This document shows positions 55,942 to 64,000 of a stretch of DNA of 64,000 bases, in pieces. This DNA is from Leptasterias polaris (lineage: Eukaryota; Echinodermata; Asteroidea; Forcipulatida; Asteriidae): NCBI GenBank assembly GCA_037783415.1, contig JAZGTN010000007.1, forward strand, positions 5,911,501 to 5,975,500, in the 5' to 3' direction. Positions within the stretch are counted from its first letter, which is position 1, and every line of letters begins with the position of its first letter. The notes under the pieces are model-generated. The model saw only the letters and a program-made list of their open reading frames with translations. It had not been told where the DNA came from and ran no database searches. Both the position numbers and the translations under genes were made by a program.

Positions 55942-57658
55942 GAGAATCAGGTGACAACATACAAAACATCATTACTACTTAAAAGTAGGGTCAAAACAAA
56001 AATTGGTTTTTGTCAGCGTTATGCTGGTTTAGGCCAAATTACAAAGGGAGATACAATAAAAGTCACATGTGAAGTTTCAGCCGATACAGTATCTACTACA
56101 TTGTAGCTGAACAAACAGCAAAACCTGTCAGGTATTTTCACACAAACGTAGAAATCTTCTGCGTTTTGCGAGCCGGCAGCGGGTACCAACCGCATGTCTG
56201 GCCTAAGCAATCGTGAATGGACACCAACCTTCACAAATCTGAGAAACACTTCATGCATACATCCGTTCTCAGATTCAAAAATGTTTGGGTGAAAAATCTT
56301 CAATACCATATTACATCGATTAATATCCCTTCTAAAAATAGTAAATTCTATCAACAGCTCCAGAGCTTCTCATCGATAAAGTTTTAAGGTCCTTAAAACC
56401 TGTCAAAACCAGCGAGCTGACAGTGGGTACCAATCGCATCTCTGGCCTAAGCACTCACGAATGGACACCAACCCTCAGAAATCTGAGAATCAATTCATGC
56501 TTAAATCTTTTCTCAGAGTCAATTATTTTTAGGGGAAAAATCATCATAACTTCGAATATTATCCTTTCTCAAAATAGTAACAGTGTCAACAGCTCCAGAG
56601 CTTCTCATCGATAAAGTTTTAAAGGTCTTTGATTTTCGGAAAACTTACCAATCTATTAACCTTACCCTAACTTAGATCAGTACTAAACAAGTAGCAAGCT
56701 AGGCAGTACAATGAGGGACTTTGAGCTATAGGTGCCAGCGGATATTGGGTTATTTTCCATCATTTATGGAGTTCTAATTACATGTACCTTATTTCCACAA
56801 AGAATGGACATTTACTTGGTAAGTCTGCTGCCACCTAGTGTCACTAAGCGGTAACTTACAAATTGAATGATGCAATTGGAATATCCGGCAACTTCGATTC
56901 AGCCTGGTCTCGATGACAAGTTACAAACCAGATTGACATATATTCAAAACTTAATCTGACAACAAAAGAACTTTTCACAAACAATTTCGGATTTACCATT
57001 TTTCGTATTGTTATTTTTTTCTTCAAATGGTCAAATTCATCGTTTTATAAATGTCATTATTTCAGTGCAATAACGTTGTATCACCTGGAACAGCACTTAC
57101 ATTATGAGCAATTGTTTAAAATTATCAGAAACTTGTATCACTCTTAAACAAGCCTGGATGTACCTACCGATTTGAGAGCCAAATAGAATGGGAACGGTGT
57201 AAAACTATTGCACAATTGTGACCTAGGGGTTGCTGCCTTCGGACATGAGGTATTTTGGGTGACAATAATGGCCAGAAAAAATGGTCCTATTTGCCAAGAG
57301 GTGTTGGGTCTTTGACCTCGCATTCACTTCAAACGGTGATTCCTAGACAAGTAAAACAACACAACATGATGTAAACATTATGTGCAAGCTGCATGCAGAC
57401 GACCAAAAATGTAAGCTGACAAACTACATCACCTGACCTCAGACCAATCATAACACAGATATGGAAAGCGTATACATCACTAATAGTATCCGGACCGCTC
57501 CACTCAAATATTCTTTGTTTAACCCCAAGTCATTTAAAATTTACCCAGTCAGTTTCCCTTGTGGTTTAATATTTAAAATGTTGCAAGGCCGACCTTCAAG
57601 GTGCAAAGTGCTTACCACTAAATAATTAATGTGCTTACAGTTTATTCTATAGCTTTAA

Positions 57659-57783
57659 TTTGCCCGAGACCATTTATAGCGTTGCCCGAGACCATTTATA
57701 GCTTTGCCCGAGACCATTTATAGCTTTGACCGAGACTATTTAGAGCTTTACTCGAGACCATTTATAGGTTTGACAGAGGCCGT
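57659..57783. repeat. 24-bp tandem repeat, five units
   Basis: Unit TTTGCCCGAGACCATTTATA + GC(G/T)T. Later units diverge (ACTCGAGACC, GACAGAGGCC). A single unit is at 58796-58812. Confidence 0.75.
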
Positions 57784-58037
57784 TAACGCTAGAGGACCAT
57801 TAGTATTACAATAAAAGTGTCTTTATCTACTGTTATTATTGATACCCTTCACTTACCATTGGTGACAACATTGATATTACTACACTACACTGTACCATTA
57901 CCCAAATACATTGATCCACATCATCTTCAGTATTGAAACATGCTATGACGAAGTCAAGATACTGCAGGAAGAGATGAGGTATTACTCAAATCAACAATAT
58001 TGTATGCCTTCTAAAATTCTTAACCTACAGCTTCACG

Positions 58038-58520
58038 ATGATTATTATCTTGACAGCTCTTTTTCTGACATTGATGGTACAATCCTGTCAGAGTGAGACT
58101 CCACATCAGTTCACTGGGGATTTCTACTTGGCTGAAAACCAAGCCTTACTGAATCATGTGTTTCAGTGGAAGACTGTATCTTCTCCTGTGATCTGTGGGC
58201 GAGACTGCTCTATGGATCCACAGTGTGCATCATTCAACTATCATATCATAGGAGGTATTTGTGGGTTGAATAATGCCAGCAGAGCTCACAACCCTGATGA
58301 CTTTGTTGAGATTCAAGGAAGTGCCTACTATGATGACAACTTGGACACTTTGTCATTTTCACCACACAGCACTACAAGTTACAGTAGCTGTCTGGAGTTG
58401 TATCAAGCTGGTTACCGCAGTAATGGTTTATACACCATCTATCCTACAAGTCTGACTGATGGGTTACAGGTTTACTGTGATATGGAGACAGATGTACCTG
58501 CCGATTTGAGGGCTAAATAG
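58038..58520 (+). pseudogene. Truncated PAN-FReD gene (gene 6)
   Basis: ATG 58038; signal peptide MIIILTALFLTLMVQSCQS, a full PAN domain (four Cys) and the first about 30 residues of the FReD (SSCLELYQAG to VYCDMETD). Then the sequence changes to a repeat also present at 57160 (GTACCTGCCGATTTGAG) and the frame ends seven codons later (VPADLRAK). All ligand- and calcium-site regions are lost. It could in principle yield a secreted PAN-only protein; more likely a broken copy. The class B upstream element is at 57911-57980. Confidence 0.85.
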
Positions 58521-58926
58521 AATGGGTCTGGTGTATAACTTTAGCACAATTGTGACCTGGGGGTTGCTGTCTTTAGACATGAAGTATTTTGACCCCAAAG
58601 TCATTTAAAATTTGCCCAGTCAGTTTCCCTTGTGGAAATGATGAAAGTGATACTCAATGATGCAAGGTAGACCTTGAAGGTGCTTAGTGCTTACCACTAA
58701 ATAATCAATGTGCTTACAATTTATTATATAGCTTTGCCCTAGAACATTGGCGCATTATAAATGAATAAATTATTGTTAATTATTATTCATAGCTTTACCC
58801 GAGACCATTAACGTAAGAGGCCCATTAGTATTACAATAAAAGTGCCTTCATCTAATTGCTCTTATGGACACCCTTCAGTTACCATTGGTGACAGCATTGT
58901 TATATCACTACACTGTACCATTACCC
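58521..58926. other. Repeat-derived spacer between genes 6 and 7
   Basis: Similar to 57180-57790 (GCACAATTGTGACCTGGGGG; AAGTCATTTAAAATTTGCCC) and leading into the class B flank of gene 7. No gene. Confidence 0.5.
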
Positions 58927-59005
58927 AAACTCCACTGATCCTCATCACTTCAGGAAAGAAACAACCTATGAAACGAAGTCAAGATACTGCAGGCAGATAT
59001 AAGGT
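58927..59005 (+). promoter_or_regulatory. Class B upstream element of gene 7
   Basis: CTGATCCTCATCACTTCAGG, GAAGTCAAGATACTGCAGGC and AGATATAAGG, as before the broken gene at 44554. GATATAAGG could serve as a TATA-like box. Confidence 0.45.
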
Positions 59006-59080
59006 TTACTCAAATCCAACTCTTCAAGATTTGTTTCTTACTTTATTGTATGCATCCTAAAATTCTTAACTTGCAGCTTC

Positions 59081-60052
59081 ATGATGATTATTATCTTGAA
59101 TGCACTTTTTCTGACACTGACGGTACAATCCTGTCATATTGAGACTCCACATCAGTTCACTGGGGATTTCTATTTGGCTGAAAAACGAGCCTTACTGAAT
59201 CATGTGTTTCAGTGGAAGACTGTATCTTCTCCTGTGATCTGTGGGCGAGACTGCTCTATGGATTCACAATGTGCATCATTCAACTATCATATCATAAGAG
59301 GTATTTGTGCGTTGAATAATGCCAGCAGAGCTCACAGCCCTGATGACTTTGTTGAGATTCAAGGGTGTGCCTACTATGATGACAACCTTGACACTTTGTC
59401 ATTTTCACTACCCAACACTACAAGTTACAGTAATTGTCTGGAGTTGTATCAAGCTGGTTACCGCATCAATGGATTATACACCATCTCACCTGCAAGTCTG
59501 ACTAATGCATTACAGGTTTACTGTGATATGGAGACAGATGGAGGAGGCTGGATCGTGTTTCAGAGGAGACAAAATGGCTCTGTTGACTTTTACCGTAATT
59601 GGGCTGAATACCAATCTGGGTTCGGTGATCTACATTATGAGTTCTGGTTAGGGAATGACATCCTGCGTGACCTTACTGGATCAGGACAATGGCAACTCAG
59701 AGTAGATATGGAAGATTGGGAGTCCAACACAGCTTGGGCTTCATATGGTGAGTTTGCTGTTACAGGTGACAACTTTACTCTCCATGTAGGTTTATATGAT
59801 GCTCGGAGTACAGCTGGTAACCCAATGAACTATCATAATGGATATCCATTCACAACAAAAGATCGCGACAACGATGCAAGGCTTTTAAGTAACTGTGCAG
59901 AGGTTTACAAGGGTGCCTGGTGGTTTAACAGTTGCTTTCTGGCTAATCTGAATGGTGGGAGTACTACCAACAGTCTAGGGTGCCGATTTTTGCTGGAATA
60001 CAATGGTCCAAATGGCAAGGATATTATCACTCCCTCAAGAAATGCAGCATGA
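59081..60052 (+). CDS. PAN/apple + fibrinogen-like protein with frameshifted C terminus (gene 7)
   Basis: ATG 59081; signal peptide MMIIILNALFLTLTVQSCH; PAN domain with four Cys plus an extra Cys (GCAYYDDN where others have GSAYYDDN); FReD with GGGWIVFQRR and a calcium site KDRDND. NSCFLANLNG replaces NDCHYANLNG, so the conserved His of the ligand-site motif is lost. After NLNG two extra bases (about 59956-59960) shift the frame, giving LGCRFLLEYNG and a stop at 60052 in place of the usual end. In another frame the familiar ending IQWSKWQGYYHSLKKCSMKV continues to a TAA at 60072. The calcium site is kept but the C-terminal strand is altered. Either a young pseudogene or a protein with a new tail. 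Confidence 0.8.
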   Translation: MMIIILNALFLTLTVQSCHIETPHQFTGDFYLAEKRALLNHVFQWKTVSSPVICGRDCSMDSQCASFNYHIIRGICALNNASRAHSPDDFVEIQGCAYYDDNLDTLSFSLPNTTSYSNCLELYQAGYRINGLYTISPASLTNALQVYCDMETDGGGWIVFQRRQNGSVDFYRNWAEYQSGFGDLHYEFWLGNDILRDLTGSGQWQLRVDMEDWESNTAWASYGEFAVTGDNFTLHVGLYDARSTAGNPMNYHNGYPFTTKDRDNDARLLSNCAEVYKGAWWFNSCFLANLNGGSTTNSLGCRFLLEYNGPNGKDIITPSRNAA

Positions 60053-60072
60053 AAGTACGGCAAGTAATATAA

Positions 60073-60826
60073 ACTCAAACTCTTACCGAGGGTTAGAACA
60101 TGAATTGATTGACTACTGGAACTGGAAAGTTTATTTTTACTCTGTAAGAAATGCCCCAAGAATCTCCCTGTGAACATAGAGATCAACGACACATCAACGG
60201 TATGCATATTTTAATTAATTCAACATTAGATCAACTGATCAACATTTTTCATTTTAGCCTTCCTAGTGTTCCCCCAGTGTGAAGTGGACGTAGAAATGAG
60301 ATGATTTTTTAACAACTTTTACGAAAACTGTTTGTGTTATTGCAGATTATATATATATATTTTTCACGAGTCACTTCAACGTATGTCTTATATACTATTT
60401 AAAAACTAAAACAATAAATTGTGACTTGAACGTTTGCTTCGAAAACAAAATCGGTTTGTATAAATAAACATTGCCTATTTAAGTTATGAAAAAATGCTTC
60501 AACTTTTTAGTGTGATTAAAAATCTCGTTATACTCGCATTTAAGTTCAAAATACTAAGTGAACTGGAAAAAAATGCCTGAAAGCTTAGTGTTATTGATTA
60601 CAGTTGAACAATTGATTAGTTGAAATTGATTGGATTTTAACACAAGTGTTCATCAAGGATTTCCTGTTGAAATTCAAAACCTTTCATTTGTTCTAGTTGA
60701 ATGTAAGATGAAACACACTTTGTGTAGTTCTAAAGGTACAGGCAAGCGATCTTATGAAGTATTCACAATTGAGGTCCATTCTCAGAAAAGGCTGCTGACA
60801 ATGATGCGGATCCTTGTAATTGTGCG
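60073..60826. other. AT-rich intergenic stretch, nothing recognised
   Basis: A short (AT)n run near 60350. No repeats of the main families and no coding region supported. Confidence 0.5.
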
Positions 60827-60867
60827 TTGAAGTTTGAAAGTGATTTTGGGTTGAACAAGGAAAAATT

Positions 60868-60939
60868 GACTAGAGCGGGATTTGAACCAACGACCTCCGG
60901 ATTGACGTACCGGCGCTCTACCAATTGAGCTATCTAGCC
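60868..60939 (-). tRNA. tRNA-like domain of SINE copy 1, nominal anticodon GTC
   Basis: 72 nt fold as a cloverleaf: acceptor GGCTAGA/TCTAGTC, D stem GCTC/GAGC, anticodon loop ACGTCAA, T loop TTCAAAT. Position 33 is C, not the near-universal U, and the T stem has a mismatch, so a working tRNA is unlikely. A and B boxes (TAGCTCAATTGG, GGTTCAAATCC) look intact for Pol III. Confidence 0.45.
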
Positions 60940-61167
60940 CTATGATGGCGGTCTCCCTATTTTGTCAATATCCTTGTTCGGTGGGTGCCAGTCAGAAGCC
61001 ATTCAACCGTAGACTGCTGTGTAGCCAAGGATCACACCCAAGTATACGATACAACCTGGGAAGCGGCAGCCAGGGGATCACCGTAAGGGGATGCGACTTT
61101 TTGAATGGCTTCTGACTGGCACCCACCGAACAAGGATATTGACAAAATAGGGAGACCGCCATCATAG

Positions 61168-61239
61168 GGCTAGATAGCTCAGTTGGTAGAGCGCCGACAC
61201 GTCAATCCGGAGGTCGTTGGTTCAAATCCCGCTCTAGTC
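61168..61239 (+). tRNA. tRNA-like domain of SINE copy 2
   Basis: Same fold as copy 1, with further anticodon-stem damage (CCGAC against TCCGG). Confidence 0.4.
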
Positions 61240-61482
61240 AATTTTTCCTTGTTCAACCCAAAATCATTTAAAATTTACCCAGTCAGTTTCCCTTGTGGTT
61301 TATTATTTGATATCTGATATAAAAAGTCGCATTCCTTAAGGTGATCCCCTGGCTGCCGCTTCCCAGGTTGTATCGTATACTTGGGTGTGATCCCTGGCTA
61401 CACGGCAGTTTGCGGTTGAATGGCTTCTGACTGGCACCCACCGAACAAGGATATTGACAAAATAGGGAGACCGCCATCATAG

Positions 61483-61559
61483 GGCTAGATAGCTCACTTG
61501 GTAGAGCGCCGGCACATCAATCCAGAGGTCGTTGGTTCAAATCCCGCTTTAAGTTAGTC
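61483..61559 (+). pseudogene. tRNA-like domain of SINE copy 3, degraded
   Basis: The acceptor 3' side is disrupted by about five extra bases (GCTTTAAGTTAGTC where the others have GCTCTAGTC). Confidence 0.45.
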
Positions 61560-61642
61560 AATTTTTCCTTGTTCAACCCAAAATCATTTAAAATTTACCC
61601 AGTCAGTTTCCCTTGTGGTTTGTTATTTGAAGTTTGAAAGTG

Positions 61643-64000
61643 TCTGGTGGATTTATGGCTGGCTATGTGCACATCTGAATAGTTATACTAACCCAAGGGA
61701 GTAGATTAACCTGATAAGAGATGCAGCTTGAAAACACACAGTCATCTAATTTCCAACTCAAATCGTTCATTAGAACGCAAAGGTATCACAGCATCAAATA
61801 ATGTCAACAGCAGAACAAAAAAATGACCTTGGCATCAAAGGAAAAACCTGTCCTAACTCTTAACAAAAAAATAACTAAAAATGTTATCATGTCAAACAAC
61901 TTGAATTAATATTATGCGTTTTGATATTATGTGAATATTGCAGTTTTTTATTGAAAGTGTTTATTATATTTCATATAATGTGATTCTTTAGGTGCACAAT
62001 GGAAGTTGGTAGTAGAGATACATGGCACGTAAACTGTCTACAGTGATAACATTTGTTTAGGTGGTCAAAGTGATTTGTTTTTTAGGACTTAGAAATTAAC
62101 TTAATACACTTTAAAACATTATGCCAACATTATGCGAAATGTTGAGAAAGGAAAAGGCAAAAGAGATTGTCGAATAACAATTTCCACCCAGTTTCATGGT
62201 CGAAAATTCATGAATCAATAAAACACATCTATGTGTGGACAGTAGTTCAATGGAGACTTGGCGTGAAAGTCTGGCAGAGCCTTGACGTTTCGACATTCTG
62301 GTTTTGACAAGCGTTGTTTAATCACACAGTTGATACCAATAACTAGCTAGTTTTGTGTTAAAGAAATGGCTATAAAGAATATTATTGCCAAGATTGGTTG
62401 AACAGCAGAATTATTTGCCGAAAAAATCAAGGTGTGTTTTTAAGTTTACGAGGCAGAAGTCAAATATGAACTGGAAATTCAAAACATATTTGTGTTATTA
62501 TCTGGATGAAAACAAAACAATATTACGGTATGTGTTTTTGTTTAGTGGATCTAGGGGGGGCTTCTTGATTAAACTCACTGCAGCAGAGCGAGTTAAGTTC
62601 TCATAAAATCCAATGAACAATCAACACAGCAAAGTAGATATATGCACATGGTGTAACCACAAACAGAAAATACATCACAAAATGTACATGATCAATAATT
62701 GAGTCCATAGGCATTATGAGACATGGTTTTGAGAGATGTAAATATTGGAATTTGAAAAAGCACATTCATCAACTTTTATTTTTGATAGCTAGATTTTAAT
62801 TTTTAATTGTATAATTGAAAATTCTTTATGTTGTTATACTTCTGATACAAATCCTGACTAACTTAAAAGGAAGGTACACGATTGGTTATCACTCTTAAAA
62901 TTAATTGCAATAACAATTTACTTGGTTAGAAGTAGAGCAGCTTTCGATAGTATCAAGCATTTTGAGAAACATTTCACTTCAAAGTAATGTGGTTATGTAA
63001 AAAGATGACACTTTTTATGCCCCAAAATTTGAATAAGCGTTTCTATTAGAAACGTTTATAAGATTGTGTCTTTCCACAAGTGGGTGTTTTTACAGTCAGT
63101 GTTAGTTGCCAGACGAAAAGGATGTGTTATTTTAGCCTGTTTCTTGAATGGAGCTTTCCCGTAATGTTGTTCAGAATGAAATGATGCTTTCATTGTTAAA
63201 TTGACAATTTGTTTGATGTAAATGATTGTAATAATTGTACATAAAGCGCTGCATATGGAATAATTTGAAAGATGTTGCCAGGCCTGATACTTCGTTCAAG
63301 GCAGTTTTTTCCTCAAAATAGCATCTCTTTGAGGGGAGTCTTAACTAGCCTCTTGAACAATTGAAGGGACATCAAGGCAATGACCAATGAGGAGCAGCGA
63401 CATAGAGGAAATTGTCTCTGTGAAGTATCAGGCACAGGTTGCCTGTGTCTCATGATAAGGAATGAGAAATTATGGATTGCTTTTTCTGTTTCAGTCGCCA
63501 GAACAAAGAGAGTTTTACGCAAGCAGTCATGGATTTGTTTTTAATCTATTCATTTGAAAATGTGTTTTTATTTGTAACTTAGATGATGTCAAGAAAACAA
63601 ACACTTCTGTATTTAAACAAGTTCATTATTAAATCAATATACAATAAATGTATTTATTAATTGTGTTAACAAATTGAGAGAAAATTCTATGAAAGGTGTA
63701 AAAGGACAAGATGGAAAAAAACTGAGCTGTAGATTTAAAAAGGAGTGACATTATATTTGGCTACTGCAACCTGGTCTCAATTTGATTCCTGCTTAGTGAA
63801 AAATCAGCGCTTATGAAAGCAAACAATTTGGGCTTAACAGAAGCACATATCAAAGGTAAACATACAAATTTGCCGGTGCACCTTGTACTTCACATTACTG
63901 AGCATTCTTTGCACACACAGGTGGCGCAGAAATTTTGCACAGAGTTCCAGCGGAGAAAGCAAACGCTCCACCATAAGATTCGGATGACAGATGTAAAGAA
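61643..64000. repeat. Flank modules at the window end
   Basis: 61740-62510 matches 1540-2360; 62530-62760 matches 10010-10240; 62770-63300 matches 18960-19620; 63300-63540 is an S module; 63570-64000 matches 52140-52570. The mixture of matches shows repeated recombination between these flanks. No gene; the window ends inside the T-type block. Confidence 0.6.

Larger units (their letters stand above)
55111..57910. repeat. Downstream flank of array 2, with LINE/SINE insertion and tandem units
   Basis: Counterpart of 46640-48140. Holds the exon-like segment (55397-55590), an inserted element (55714-55941), an internal tandem duplication (56150-56370 and 56400-56620), a fold-back element (56727-56844), and a segment (57160-57270) that is repeated at the truncation point of gene 6 (58493). 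No gene. Confidence 0.5.
60827..61642. mobile_element. Composite of three tRNA-derived SINE copies (-, +, +) inside one 16-bp direct repeat
   Basis: TTGAAGTTTGAAAGTG at 60827-60842 and again at 61627-61642 looks like a target-site duplication around the whole 784-bp composite. Copy 1 (minus, about 60843-61115) and copy 2 (plus, about 61113-61310, 5' truncated) are joined head to head; copy 3 (plus, about 61320-61626) is full length. Unit: a body with CTTCTGACTGGCACCCACCG, then GGGAGACCGCCATCATA, a 72-nt tRNA-like part, then TTTTTCCTTGTTCAACCC. Confidence 0.7.

Noticed and set aside
61168..61239. Functional tRNA-Asp(GTC)
   Set aside because: C33 instead of U33, stem mismatches, and embedding in a repeated 300-bp SINE unit.

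Overview
This is a eukaryotic, AT-rich, repeat-dense window from an animal genome. It carries single-exon genes for secreted PAN/apple plus fibrinogen-like (FReD) proteins, in a sea of tRNA-derived SINE pieces, MITEs, a hAT-type element, minisatellites and segmental duplications. SINE/LINE tails ending in (ATT)n and the PAN-fibrinogen domain order point to a marine invertebrate. An invertebrate deuterostome such as an echinoderm is my best guess, but that is inference. No bacterial-style operons, rRNA or CRISPR are visible.

The protein-coding content I can support is one gene family on the + strand. It comprises a 3' fragment of a FReD gene (3-521), three intact intronless PAN-FReD genes (8413-9450, 25521-26537, 49466-50455), one full-length copy with a frameshifted C terminus (59081-60052), one truncated copy (58038-58520), one copy broken by a stop codon and fused to a minisatellite (about 44554-44850), a signal-peptide stub (44318-44372), and three tiny 3' remnants (578-655, 9541-9669, 50512-50589). 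Intact products have a signal peptide, a four-cysteine PAN domain, a short linker and a fibrinogen C-terminal domain with the calcium-site DxDND and the CHxxNLNG motif. They look like secreted recognition lectins of innate immunity (function inferred from family).

Two 5' flank types exist. Class A (CRE + GC box + TATA-like) sits at 8282-8315 upstream of the 8413 gene, with two orphan copies at 4902-4935 and 7306-7339 and a decayed copy before the 49466 gene. Class B (a conserved block ending near CTGCAGGCAGA) precedes the genes at 25521, 44554, 58038 and 59081. Each flank class goes with its own signal-peptide type, so promoter and coding region were duplicated together as DNA.

Layout: 1-3 kb gene 1 and its 3' flank; 1.3-4.7 kb AT-rich modular repeats; 4.7-8.4 kb repeated class A flanks; 8.4-9.7 kb gene 2 and a remnant; 9.8-13.9 kb repeat modules and a 51-bp minisatellite; 14-18.3 kb three copies of a module with a conserved minus-strand reading frame; 18.5-22.4 kb flank modules and fold-back elements; 22.4-25.3 kb a 1021-bp tandem repeat; 25.5-26.5 kb gene 3; 26.5-32.3 kb duplicates of the 0.65-3 kb and 11-13.9 kb blocks; 32.3-34.7 and 39.2-41.5 kb a recent 2.3-kb duplication; 34.8-35.1 kb a THAP-like fragment; 36.5-38.2 kb a hAT-type element; 43.6-46.5 kb a broken gene plus a 16-copy 102-bp coding-like array; 46.5-49.4 kb flank; 49.5-50.6 kb gene 5; 51-54.4 kb duplicated flank modules; 54.4-55.1 kb a second, decayed 102-bp array; 57.9-60.1 kb genes 6 and 7; 60.8-61.6 kb a composite inverted SINE; 61.6-64 kb flank modules.

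Overall this is an actively duplicating immune-lectin cluster whose evolution (promoter copying, out-of-frame fusion to a minisatellite, truncation, frameshift, loop variation) can be read directly. Coordinates of repeat blocks are by eye and approximate; exact gene ends follow visible stop codons.
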